Source of the DNA: Clitopilus passeckerianus
Lineage: Eukaryota > Basidiomycota > Agaricomycetes > Agaricales > Entolomataceae
Length of the DNA: 64,000 nucleotides
NCBI GenBank assembly: GCA_944990035.1
Contig: CALYLX010000061.1
Coordinates: forward strand, 1-64,000
Direction: 5' to 3'
Both the position numbers and the translations under genes were made by a program. The notes under the pieces were generated by a model. That model had not been told where the DNA came from. It worked only from the letters and a program-made list of their open reading frames with translations, and did no database searches. Every line of letters starts with the position of its first letter. The first letter of the stretch is position 1. Below are positions 36,092-46,373 of this stretch, one piece after another.

Positions 36092-37460
36092 ATGTCCACG
36101 ACTCCAGATCCAGCTCCAGTCCTCCCTCCCTTTGGGAGGATGAACATGAATGCGATTCTCTTTGAAGCTATGCTCTACGGTGAGCTGCCATCTTTATCAT
36201 CTTATTCAGTCATTTCCTGACGACTACCGGCTTTAGGAATCAAGTACGACTCTGAATGCTAGCGATTTTACTTCATGGCTAACAGTTCCATTGTCCAGCG
36301 TGGTGGTCTTTTCCGCAACCATGTATGTTCTCAGGCGAAAAATGAAAAGCGCTTCGATGTAAGTGCCCCCCTATTCCTTAGGAAGTCGACAGCAGCCAAC
36401 TCCATCGAATAGGCTCTTGACTTGCATGTCATTATACCTCATGTCTCTTTCTACCGCCCACTTCACCATTTCGTGGATTCAACTTGTGCAAGCGTACACG
36501 GACGCACCGAACAATCAGTCCCCCCTCGGTCCCGACATCTACTTCGCAGCTCTCGGCGCTAAGCTCGCAACCGTGAACTCTATCATTTACGTTCTTAATG
36601 TCAGTTCTGCTTTCTAGCACCTTGATAATTTCATGACCTCTCGTTCGACAGATTATGGGTAACAACCTCCTTCTGATTCTGCGGCTTTACATGGTCCTCG
36701 GCCGGAGCTGGAAAATTATCGTTGGTCCTGTAAGTTTTCCTATGGGCTTCTCGGTTGGTGCATGGTCTGACGTCTTGTTTCAGCTGATTTTCGAGGCGGT
36801 TCACATCTGTAAGTATTGTACCCCGTGTTTCCAATGTGCTTGGACTGAATGGTGCTTCGTTAGCATGTGCCTTCACTTCCATTGGTCTTCTCGCTGCTCC
36901 GGGAGCACATTTGTTCTCCCCCGTTATCCAGGCTTGGGGCAAGGCTGCCTGGTCTCTTGACCTTGCACTCAACACCACGTTGACCATCGTTATCGGTGTC
37001 TCCTTGTGGCGCGCAGGACAGAACACGGCATCTATGAGCCGCAGCGGAAAGAACAAGTACACCGAGACTGTCCTGACAATCGTCGAGTCCGGCGCTGTCT
37101 ACGCTATTGCGACACTCATTATCTTCGTCTTGGATATTGTCGGCCTTCCTGCCGGTTTCGTCGGTATCACTGGTATCATTCAGCTTGCTGTAAGTCCATC
37201 GTTTGATTCTCCGTATTATCGCATCCCTGATTGATGGCCCACAGACAACCACCCCACTTCTCATCATCGTCAGAGTTGGCTTGGGTCTCACTCGGGACAA
37301 CCACACTACCCTCGCAAATACCGCTCCTGTCGCTTTCGGCAGTTCACGCAGTGGCGTTCATGTTAACATCTCAAGGGTTGTTGACTCTCAATCTGACGTC
37401 TACGCGATGAAGGGTGTGGGTCAAAACGACGTAGAATCGAATAACGGCAAGGCCTATTAG
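36092..37460 (+). CDS. Six- or seven-helix integral membrane protein, basidiomycete family
   Basis: Starts at ATG 36092-36094 (APVLPPFGRMNMNAILFEAM). A 7-nt microexon, GAATCAA at 36237-36243, restores LYG-IN-VVVFSATMYVL. The next exons give SLYLMSLSTAHFTISWIQLV, FAALGAKLATVNSIIYVLN, IMGNNLLLILRLYMVLGRSW, LIFEAVHI, SIGLLAAPGAHLFSP, ALNTTLTIVIGVSLWRAG, a helix around YAIATLIIFVLDIVGLP, and a last helix TTPLLIIVRVGLGLTR, then a polar tail to the stop near 37460. Six or seven membrane helices are visible and the frame is intact. I know this as a common Agaricomycete family of unknown function. It lacks the signature of STE3 pheromone receptors and I do not call it a GPCR. Confidence 0.8.
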
Positions 37461-38652
37461 AGTCCTATCATATTTACTAGCTGGTAGCATTCAGCACATC
37501 AAAATATCTCACATTCGTTTAATGGACGGTCGTACACTTCGACCCATGTATACAACTAGCTAGTCTAGAGGGAATTTGGATCAATGGGAAATCAGATGCC
37601 ATTCCGGAATCTTTTAAAGCGTCCGGCATCAACGCTGAGCGCTGAATACAGCCGGATTCGCAGCATTCAGGTGATTCATGATTCGTGAAGATCCTCTGTT
37701 GCCATTCGTCGCGATGGAGCTCCTCCTCGTCGTGAACACTTCACATTTCTCTGCGATTCCTCGGAATCTTCGCCTGTTCCTGGAGGTACTTTCTCCACAA
37801 ACACTGCCCTCCGGCTAGTTGCACATGATGATGAACCATACACACCCATACTTTAACACCCACGAATCCTTCGCAACGGGGATTACGGGCGGTGACGGCA
37901 GGTTCAAAATCTTGGAGCTTCAGTATCGTCGCTAAATTCAAAGGGCCTACGTTCACACAATGATATCGGTCTTAGATTTTCTTTCACCCCCTAACCCTAC
38001 TCGCCAGCGTGATGTTGGGATTCGATTGGGATGTCAAGCACTTCCGTAATACCCAAGAAGTACCCACGCCTCCACTCAGATCACTATCGCTTCCTGACTG
38101 AGAGTTGATGCACAGATCCGGTGTTGGAGGGTGGGCTTCCCACTATGAGCTCCCCTTTTTCAGAATTACCGATATATCGGCGTACATACGATATCATTAA
38201 ATTCAGCGTGATGATCATCTGAGTGTATTTTCTGACGTAGGGCTCGAAATCCCTTGTTTACAAGTGGGTTTTGAAGCTGTGATCCGCCTAGCTGAGTGGA
38301 GGTGCCTATGCATGTCTGCGTGTGAGATGCTGGCTGTTATGAACGATACCTGGATTTTTTGGTTCGTTTAACCCTCAATTTTGATCAAGTCCCATGACGG
38401 CGGGTGTGGAGTCTGAATGAATTCAATAAATCATAGAGTCGAAATTCTCATAATGCATATCCCCCTAATGCATTATTCTCATAACGCATCGCTTTTGGTG
38501 AGATTTGGGTCCGACTTTTCCAGCCAAAATCACATGCAACAATGCATAATGCATTGGCTGGGACAGGATTTTGGCCTATGCATTACGATAATTTTGACTG
38601 TACTGCCTTGATTCCCGGTACTTAGTTAGATACACTGATACCAGATTTAAAT
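37461..38652. other. Intergenic with ATGCAT cluster
   Basis: No gene recognised between the membrane protein and the carboxypeptidase. It contains the ATGCAT-rich segment listed separately. Confidence 0.45.
38448..38590. repeat. Cluster of ATGCAT palindromes
   Basis: Five copies of the palindrome ATGCAT and one near copy (ACGCAT) fall within about 140 bases, several flanked as TAATGCATTA or AATGCATAATGCATT. Nearby CCAGCCAAAAT and ATTTTGGCC can pair. This may be a regulatory cluster or a decayed palindromic element; it lies about 65-200 bases beyond the 3' end of the carboxypeptidase gene. Confidence 0.5.
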
Positions 38653-40945
38653 TTAATACATTTCACCGTGGACGAGTAATGAGATGGCGACGAGAGCCAG
38701 CGATGCAGATCCATAAATGAAGCTTGTGGCGGGCCGTGCCAGTGATGTGCCCGACGATGGGGTGACCTTTGGGTTAACGGCGCCAACGGGTTGGCCAGAC
38801 ATGGCCTGAGTGAACATCTGTGCAGCCGCCTGACCAACCGCAAGGTTCCCCGACTGAACACGAGGCAGCTCCGGTTTAGCATGCGATTCACCGGAGATGA
38901 GGCCAGAACTGACCTTGTACGCAGGAACCTCATGTCCAGCACCGTAGAATCTCACGTATGAGAATAGGGCAGAATTTACTGTTTTGTATCGTCCCGCTAT
39001 CTCGCCTTCCACTTCGAACGATGACCAGCCTATGTTTTGTTGCAGTTGCAAGTCTTGCTTAAAGCTGACGTTCAGGTTATCGATCTAGGATAGGGAAAAG
39101 TCGATCAGCGGCATTTCTCGATGAAAAGAGGGGATAACTTACCATCGCTTCCCAGCCGAGGTAGTTACAAATGTAGTCCTAGGATCTGTTAGACTATGCT
39201 GGGGTGAATGAGGAATGATTCAAGAAACTCACTGCATCGCCGTTGTACAGGATCGTGCGTACACCAGCATTGATGACCTTCTCAAGGTCTGGCCGTGAAT
39301 TCCTCATCCAGTCACCTATTAACGAGGGTAAGCGTCGGATCCCCAGGCTCAGACAGACGTTACCCACCGGTGTTGGCAAACTGGAAATACACCTTGGCAT
39401 TCGAAGTTGACCAAAGTGTCGCAGCACCAACAGTTGGAGCAATGGATCGCAGGTATGCTGTGATGTCCGGGGGATATGGGTCGGGGTCAAACGAAGGAAC
39501 GTAATAGACCTGAGGATGCGCCATTAGTACCCACTTTGGAGACGTTTCCGAAAACACGGAAAGACGTTGCTCACATCATATTTGCCTGCCAGAGGATTGA
39601 GGATGTACTGGTTGCAGAAGGCCTGAGCATTGAAGCATGTTGAGTTTGACCCTCCATTATAGCATTGTTGGATCTAGGAAGACTCAGTTTCAGAGTTATT
39701 CCCTTCGGTAAAGCGAAGATAATCACCAAGTCGGAGCACATATCCTGGGCTCCACCTGGCGCAGTTATCGCATTTATGATGGAGTCGTTTACGAGTGGGT
39801 GGTACGCGTTGTTCCTTGAGTAATTTGAATATTGGGGATATTGCACCAAAGGGTCCTGGTTTCGTTGGTATGTGAGCTGCCTTCGGTACTATAGAAGTTC
39901 CGGTACTTACAGTGATCCCGTTTCCAACCCCAAGGACCTTGAGGTTGAGCGTCAGGCCTTGGAGGGTGCCTGCTGCGATGGCTTGGTTCTGGTCGAGGAT
40001 ATGACTTCCGAGGCCAAAATGATCAGTCAGGTACGGGGCGAAGCGGATCTTGAGCATTACCTTGCAAACGTCGGCCCATAATGCCCACCGTGCCTGAGGA
40101 AGTTGTAAGCTTGAAGACCAAGCATTAACGTCAAGAAAGTACTTACGACTCTGTCCAGATAGCCAAGTTATTCTTCTGATATTTGGAGAACCTGGAGTCC
40201 TTCAAGAAGATTTGCAAGAATCGCCAAACATCCTCCGCTGCTGACTGTGACGTCCCGACATGCGAGGTGTTGCCATAGGAGAATCCAGTGCCAACAGGTT
40301 GGTCGATGAAGAGCATGTTTACCTCATTATTCCATGAGTATGGGTTGAGGCTGACGGAGGCACTATCATTGTTGATACGGCATGGCCCCAATTCTTGGAA
40401 AAGACCAATCATGCTAGACGATCCGGGCTAAAAAGCCGATATAACCTGTCAGTTCGCTAATCGTGAATTTGAGAGGAGGGCCATACGCACTCCTCCATTG
40501 AACCAAAGCGCTAACGGAGCAGTGTCTGGATTTTTTCGTGAAGCGAAGAACCAAAACCTGAGAACAAAAACCAGTCAGTGCAGCAGACGTAATTCGACGT
40601 GAATGTTACCATATGCTCTGATCCTTGGCCAAGTCGCCGTATCCTGATGCTTGGTAGACTCCGGGAGTAGTTTCTGTAGGTTACGAACCGTTCAGTAACG
40701 TGAAAGAATAATGAGAAGTCACACGACAGACCACATATTCCAGAGTTCTCCACGACTCGTAGTTGTCCTGGTGTTGTCTCATTGCTCAAAGCAGAGGACA
40801 CGGACGCTGCCAAGACGTTGGCTGAGGGCAACCCATTCGGATTGGTACCTCCAAGGATGCCATTGACCACCGGTATTTGACCGGCGAAGGCTACCTTCGC
40901 ATAGAACACGAGGAGGGTGAAGGTGGTAAGGAGGGAAAAGAACAT
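38653..40945 (-). CDS. Serine carboxypeptidase (peptidase S10), secreted, copy A
   Basis: Removes C-terminal residues from peptides. It starts at ATG 40943-40945 with a signal peptide ([12 protein letters not shown]) and a propeptide-like segment. Exons give [64 protein letters not shown], and the nucleophile region [14 protein letters not shown] spliced across an intron near 40148-40110. The catalytic Asp ([14 protein letters not shown]) and His ([10 protein letters not shown]) follow. The residue after the catalytic Ser is His, where copy B at 57.2 kb has the usual Tyr. The C-terminus has an extra tail ending in a hydrophobic segment ([15 protein letters not shown]), which suggests a GPI anchor or membrane tether; copy B lacks it. 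The frame looks intact. Confidence 0.88.
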
Positions 40946-41673
40946 GACGGACAGCCTCCATAATCACGTTGATACAAATAGCAGGTCCCATCGTCTGTTG
41001 CGATGAGCACGGCGTAGCCTACCAACGGTAAATGTCAAGTAAATGTGATCGATGTATCATTATCACTGTGACCTCAAACATCCACGTCCCAACTCTTATT
41101 CTGAACAAGAACGAGACAGTTTTTGAGCCTTCGTTTGCATTGTTCAGCCAGAGGTTTTTCGCAAGGCGTTGACGGCAAATGTGTGATTCAAAGGTTGTTC
41201 CTGGCTCGAGCAGGTTTAAGCTTAAGTCCGGTCAGTCGGGTAAAAAACCCGGAAAGCTGTGCACACCGATCGAGTCTACGAAAAGGTTTGGATGCTGAGC
41301 TTGTAGGCTGGTTGTGGTGGGCGTCGATATCCATAGGTTCCAGGTTGGGTGAGGATGAAGAACTTGAGGTTCGATTGTATGTCCATGTGTGTGCAAGACC
41401 GTGGCGGGCCGCGTTTCACACGTCGTAACGCCACAGGTTCATGCCTCTCGTAACCTTGCTCAGAACTTGGCAGAGGTTTTTTTACGTGAGACCAACAGAA
41501 TCTGCAGCTGGTTGTACTTTATATTCATTGTGGTTGTTCCAAAACTTATACAAGGCGTTCGATACGATCCACCCGCTAGGCAAACCTCCAAATTACAATC
41601 TGGCGTCCTCTTTGCCGTGACCTAAAATCTCTACCCAATAACCCACCAGTCCATGTTAGCTCGCGTTGACGCT
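40946..41673. other. Intergenic, no gene recognised
   Basis: Spacer between the carboxypeptidase promoter and the 3' end of membrane paralogue 2. Only unconvincing short frames. Confidence 0.45.
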
Positions 41674-42201
41674 TCAGGGACCCTTTTCCGTCCCGTCGAG
41701 GTTAGGGTGTGGTGGCCGAATAACAAGCCAGAACGCCCAGATCGGCAGCCCAAACGCCAGGAGAATCCACTCCAGCATCGTCCCTACACGCACATCCAAC
41801 ACCTTCATCCCTTCGCCAATCAATCCAGTCGCACCCACGACCAGCCCTAGTGAGATCCAAGCCCCAGCACCGACCGCCTGCTTTATCTTGTTTCGGTCTT
41901 GTCCACCCATGAGCAATGTAGTGAAGGTTGGGCTCGTATAAAGTAGCTGGAATAGCAGGGAGAGGATCAGAGCTGATCCATTGATGGCTGCAGCCCAGCC
42001 AAAGATGTTTGCGCTGCGGTAGACTTGGGCGAGAAATTCGTCGTCGGTGCGCCCTAAGAATGCCTTGCAAGATGCCAGGCCTAATGATGCCGAAATTGAT
42101 ATGGAGGTTGTTAAGGATGAGATGAATGATATCAAGGCAAAGAAATCCTTGAAGGGGACATAAGGTTCTGAGGAGGTAAAGAACATTGTTGTAGGCATCA
42201 A
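41674..42201 (-). CDS. Four-helix membrane protein, paralogue 2
   Basis: Single exon of 175 codons from ATG 42199-42201. It has four hydrophobic segments and the same landmarks as the proteins at 27176 and 43315: PFKDFFALISFISSL, FLGRTDDEF, QLLYTSPTFTTLL, GATGLIGEGMKVLD and LEWILLAFGLPIWAFW. The connecting loop between helices 2 and 3 is short. A TATA-like TTATAAA lies about 45 bases upstream (42243-42250). Function unknown; it is probably in the plasma or an internal membrane. Confidence 0.7.
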   Translation of the reverse strand: MMPTTMFFTSSEPYVPFKDFFALISFISSLTTSISISASLGLASCKAFLGRTDDEFLAQVYRSANIFGWAAAINGSALILSLLFQLLYTSPTFTTLLMGGQDRNKIKQAVGAGAWISLGLVVGATGLIGEGMKVLDVRVGTMLEWILLAFGLPIWAFWLVIRPPHPNLDGTEKGP

Positions 42202-43314
42202 GAACGACGATACAACTGTTCAGGGACTGCAGAAAGGCGACGTTTATAACGTTTGCAATGCAGTGAGGCTGACGTCTTCAAATCCAGGCAACGACGTCGC
42301 TTCAGCATAGCAACTGTCCTGCGGGCGATGCATTCAACGAATCCCGGTAAGGGAGCAGGCTAGGATTCACATGGTTAGCAAGGGTATTACACTTCAACGC
42401 AGTCCTTCCTACAAACGACAAAGGTGTGGCCTCTAATCGACTCAAACCAATGAAGCCCATTCAACCAGAAGCAGATGTGTTCTCTTGTTCACTCAGGGTA
42501 GCCCGCCCGCTTCTGATCTTGCCACAAATCCAGCCCAGCAGGAGACCGAGGCTCTTGCAAGCACAGAGACCAAGGAAGTCAGATTATTGAATAGAAGGCT
42601 CCAACGTGCATCAAGGATATGAGCTAAACCCAGTTTATCGAGCTCAGTGTTAGAGAGGTTCAGATCCGGAAGTCGCGGCTTGCAAGCCGGGTCGATAGAG
42701 ACGAGGGTATCCGAGAATCCGTATTAGGTGTCGAGGAATGTTGGAAGCTACGACCTTTGTATGAAATCTATCCTTTCCGGACTCCAACTTTGTACTTGAC
42801 GCTCAGGCTTTCATTCTGCCATTGTGGTTTTGTTGGTGGAGGTGTCGCTGTCAGATGCCCGGCAGTAATGGCCGTAATCTCCGACTCGGCATCTCCCGTG
42901 CAAATTCCAACACGCACTCAGTTCATCGGGCGCCTATTGGGCGTTAATTTGAATGAAGGCTCCTCAGTGCTTTAACTGCGGGAAGGCGAGCCTTTTCCAA
43001 AAAGCCGTAAAATTTTCACTAATCTACTTAAAACAGCCTAATGGCACTCAAATGGCCAGAACATTTTAGCAGGATCAGGATTTCTGGTAGGCATTGAGTG
43101 GTGCATGCGCGGCCACACTGGCAAGCTCGTCTTTGTTCTTCAACTTGTAGCCTATACGGGGGTTCTGACTTGCGTCCTACGGGATCTTCTACAAATACAA
43201 AGGGCTTGTCTTTGGTCTCTAAACCTGGCTCTTTGAAGAAGCTGACTTTTCTCGAGGTGGTTGCTCCTTGTGTTTTTGCTTGATGCAGAGGAAAGGCACA
43301 AGTCAGCCTGAGCG
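42202..43314. other. Intergenic, no gene recognised
   Basis: About 1.1 kb between membrane paralogues 2 and 3 with no supported coding region. A + strand frame ending in Cys-Val-Phe-Ala at about 43283 was examined and rejected as a pheromone. Confidence 0.4.
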
Positions 43315-43842
43315 TCAACGGTGAGCATCAGTAGAACATACCCGCATTCGAAGCGCTATCCAGAACACGAGTACAGGTAGACCGAAAGCAAGCAGAGTCC
43401 ACTGCAGCAAGGCCCCTACGCGTCTGTCAATGACCTTCATCCCTTCCCCTATCAGGGCCGTTCCTCCTGCCACTAGCGCCAGATTGATCCACGCGACACT
43501 TCCAACCAGCCACCTCATCAGCCTCTTGTGCGGCTTCGCTAACAGAAGCTTCCCAAATCTAGGGCTCGTGAACAGCAGCTGCGAGAGCAGGGAGAGGAAG
43601 AGTGCAGCGCCATGGACTGCTGATGACCATGCGAAGACCTGTGCTCCATGGCGAACGATTGCTATGGACTCGTCGTCGGTACGCCCGAAGAAGGATTGGC
43701 TGCAGGCCAAGGTGAGCGACGCTGATATGCAGACCGCGACATCAACAGAGGCGATGAAGGAGATGAGGGCAAAGAAGTTCTTGAAGGGAATGTATGACTC
43801 GGTTGTGTCTTCTTGGGCGGTTTCTGAAGGTAGGAGGGACAT
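43315..43842 (-). CDS. Four-helix membrane protein, paralogue 3
   Basis: Single exon of 175 codons from ATG 43840-43842, closest in length and layout to paralogue 2. Landmarks are PFKNFFALISFIASVDVAVC, FFGRTDDESIA, GAALFLSLLSQLLFTSPRF, GGTALIGEGMKVID and LLQWTLLAFGLPVLVFWIAL. Four hydrophobic segments are clear and the loop between helices 2 and 3 is short. A TATA-like AATATAA (- strand) lies at 43921-43927, about 80 bases upstream. It is in tandem with paralogue 2 on the same strand. Function unknown. Confidence 0.7.
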   Translation of the reverse strand: MSLLPSETAQEDTTESYIPFKNFFALISFIASVDVAVCISASLTLACSQSFFGRTDDESIAIVRHGAQVFAWSSAVHGAALFLSLLSQLLFTSPRFGKLLLAKPHKRLMRWLVGSVAWINLALVAGGTALIGEGMKVIDRRVGALLQWTLLAFGLPVLVFWIALRMRVCSTDAHR

Positions 43843-44078
43843 GTTTATCTCGTGTAGGGGTTCGTTATGGCTGCGATGCTGGACGTCGACGGAAGTGGCA
43901 AAAGGAAAAGCCTCCGTCCCTTATATTCCTGGGAGTGACACAACGAGGATGAAGCATTGTACCCCAAGGAGTTCCTGCTACTACGCGAGGATGATAGACG
44001 CTCAGGACGCCCACAAATGAACAATGTGCACCAAGATTCCTTCTCACTTCCCGGACACAACCTCTTCGTTATCCAAAT

Positions 44079-44110
44079 ACCCTCCAAATACCCTCCAAGT
44101 ACAGGCATCC
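44079..44110. repeat. Short tandem repeat, 11-bp unit
   Basis: CCAAATACCCT occurs twice in a row and is followed by a third, altered unit (CCAAGTAC). It is small, possibly polymerase slippage, in the 5' flank of membrane paralogue 3. Confidence 0.5.
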
Positions 44111-44774
44111 GAAGCCCACAGAGCGAGCTGGACGTAGTCACCGTGGCTCACAAGCTGTGTTAGTAACATTAAAAAGGTGTGTGCTGACGAAATGGAACCT
44201 CCAAACCTTGGTGATGTCGGTGACTGACCTGATCGTCATGATCTGATACGGCAAAGAACCGGAGTTCAACACCCTTGTTTTTGGATTGCAACCGCTCCTG
44301 GGCTGCATAGCACTTTCGTAAATTCCAGGTTCGTGGCTCAGAAGGATGGTCGTGTGAAATAGTCAAACAATTGGTGGCCAGTAAAGAGGACCAATATACT
44401 GTTACAAGTTACACGTAATGTACTACGGATTTCCGCGCACTAATAAAGATAAGGTATTGTGTAGTATCTACAAATGTGACCATTGGTATGAGATGATGCG
44501 CATTGCTGGCTATGCGGTGATGCAGATGTGGTAACCCTTGATGAAATAATAGGGAATAACAATAGTTTAGAGTCCGAAGAACGAAGGGAGGGTGATAAAG
44601 GTGCCTAGATGAAGGCGAAACGAAGAACGAAGTGGTTTTGTGAGGTCTCGCAAAAATTACAGGCGAGTCTGTGGTATCGGGGTGAGTATGTGACCTGGAT
44701 AAAGAATGGTGTTAGTACTAAGCTTTGCTAGAAACACGAAAGAACGCACGTACCCGACAAGAGCGCTAACTCAG

Positions 44775-44972
44775 CTAAGCAATGACGCAGTACGGCCCTC
44801 CCTGGTTGGTGCCGGTCCCATCTTCATTGTCAACGGGAATGTCCTCCCATTCCGTGGAGGTGCTGGTCTTCGTGGAGGCTGCGTGGCCTTCCGTGACAGT
44901 GTTGGCCTGGCCAGATGTTGGAGCAGATTGCTCGTTGGAGAGGTAGGCAAGGATGGAAGAGAAGCGATCCAT
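44775..44972 (-). CDS. Candidate mating pheromone precursor (CaaX, CVIA)
   Basis: A 65-codon frame from ATG 44970-44972, beginning MDRFSSILAYL and ending GGPYCVIA before TAG 44775-44777. Basidiomycete lipopeptide pheromone precursors are typically 50-80 residues, often begin MDxF, are Ser/Thr-rich in the middle and end in a CaaX box that is farnesylated on Cys, trimmed and methylated. All these features are present. An acidic pair (Glu50-Asp51) lies 11-12 residues before Cys62, at the usual place for N-terminal processing. A 12-residue mature peptide starting DGTG is therefore plausible. A TATA-like CTATAAA is about 80 bases upstream. No STE3 receptor was found in the window, so a full mating-type B locus is not shown. 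Confidence 0.75.
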   Translation of the reverse strand: MDRFSSILAYLSNEQSAPTSGQANTVTEGHAASTKTSTSTEWEDIPVDNEDGTGTNQGGPYCVIA

Positions 44973-45049
44973 TGGTCTGTAGTGCAAGACTGGGGTAATG
45001 GTGGTACGGGAGGCCGCTTAACGAAAGAGAAGAATCGATGTCGTTGGGC

Positions 45050-45056
45050 TTTATAG
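45050..45056 (-). promoter_or_regulatory. TATA box of the pheromone precursor gene
   Basis: CTATAAA on the - strand, about 80 bases upstream of the pheromone ATG at 44972, a good core-promoter position. Confidence 0.45.
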
Positions 45057-46373
45057 GAATTGGGACAATGCAAGTCGCATGCAGGAAACTCTAGTCCCTT
45101 CCGTTCCGAAGTAAGGGTCAAAGCACCGAGATGTACTAGATCCCCCCTAAAGAGGCGAACTTTGTGGGGTGGCGCCGTTTTAGGTGCCCACGATGCTCAG
45201 CGCACAAAAAGATTCGCAATGTGCAGGGCTGACTCGAGGCGCCTCACCGACATGGATCTACACCGAAACAATAAAACATTTTCGGGGGACAGGAAAAAGA
45301 TATATTTTTGACAAATAGAAGCCTTGGCATGAAGGAATGTGCCTCATATGAACTCATGTGGCCGTGAGGTGAAAGACAATAAACATTGATCTGAGGTTAC
45401 GTTTGCGGAAGCTGGATCTGATTAGATGAAATGAGGGTGGTCAAGAACAAAAAGACGGAGACGTCATCAGGACAACCAAAGGCACTAACCCCTAATTAGA
45501 CTTTTGACGGCAGAGGCTCGAGCCCGTACTTGAGAAAACCGCCGATGACAAACCAAGGAATGCGGTAGCTGAGGGTAGCTGTCGACGATTGAAGCAGGCG
45601 TAAGCCCCAGGATGGGTCGCAGTATCATTCACCCAGCAGCTTTGTATCGTTCGGCAAGTTTGTCTACCCGAATCCGACGAGAACCGCAAGAATGGAGATG
45701 TCCGCTAGAAAGAGATGCAATCCCTTATTTCTCAGGAGAAAGGCGCGTCATGTTGTGAGTCTGTGTCGGTCGCTTCCAAGTATCGCTCATTGACCAGACT
45801 CAAGTTCATGCCAGTGTTGATGCCAGATGGGATTGAAAGTCTGAAGAGGTTCATCGGGGTGGGATGCAGGTTGGCTAGCCTACGGTACACAAGCAGCGTT
45901 TCAGAGCGCCTTTAAAAGGTTTGTTCAATTGGAGAACCGGCACCATGCAGTAATGAGGCTTTGGCATGGGGTGCGCCTCGTGTTTGATCCCGCAGTGGTG
46001 GAAGCCCGAGCATGTTCCGTCAGAGGCTGACGCTGAGCTCGTTATCATTTCAAGTCGGCGGGTACACGGAGCATACTGTTCAACATAAACCGCCGGGGAC
46101 TAATGAATCTTCATTTTTTTCGGCCAGGTATGCATGGCTTTCTGTTTTTTTTTAGGATGATTGTCATCATGGAGCTAACGAGTGACTGATCATGATTACG
46201 TATCGGTGCCCTGGAGGCTGCAGCTCTGTGGTACTTGTAAATGAATGTTACTGAAATCACTTTTTGGAGATGCGTTTCTTTCAGATTGTATAAAAGCAAT
46301 AAATACGGAATAAGTAAGAGCGAAGTCCAAGTTGGTGGGCCTTGAGATTCTTGATGCAGTGGCGTGCATATTT
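45057..46373. other. Intergenic, no further pheromone gene seen
   Basis: Scanned by eye on both strands for stop codons preceded by CaaX-type codons. None gave a Cys four codons before a stop with a plausible start. No other gene supported. Confidence 0.4.

Noticed and set aside
36092..37460. Possible STE3 pheromone receptor, because it has six or seven helices and lies 7 kb from the pheromone candidate.
   Set aside because: The helix sequences and loops lack STE3 hallmarks and instead match a common mushroom membrane family of unknown role.
43098..43283. A + strand frame of about 60 codons ending Cys-Val-Phe-Ala, a CaaX-like end that could suggest a second pheromone.
   Set aside because: It has no ATG at a sensible place (it begins with GTG), its N-terminal half is unlike pheromone precursors, and Phe in that CaaX position with no processing site is weak support.
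44706..45056. Plus-strand frame of 116 codons over the pheromone gene.
   Set aside because: It is an antisense shadow of the pheromone region, with no family features.
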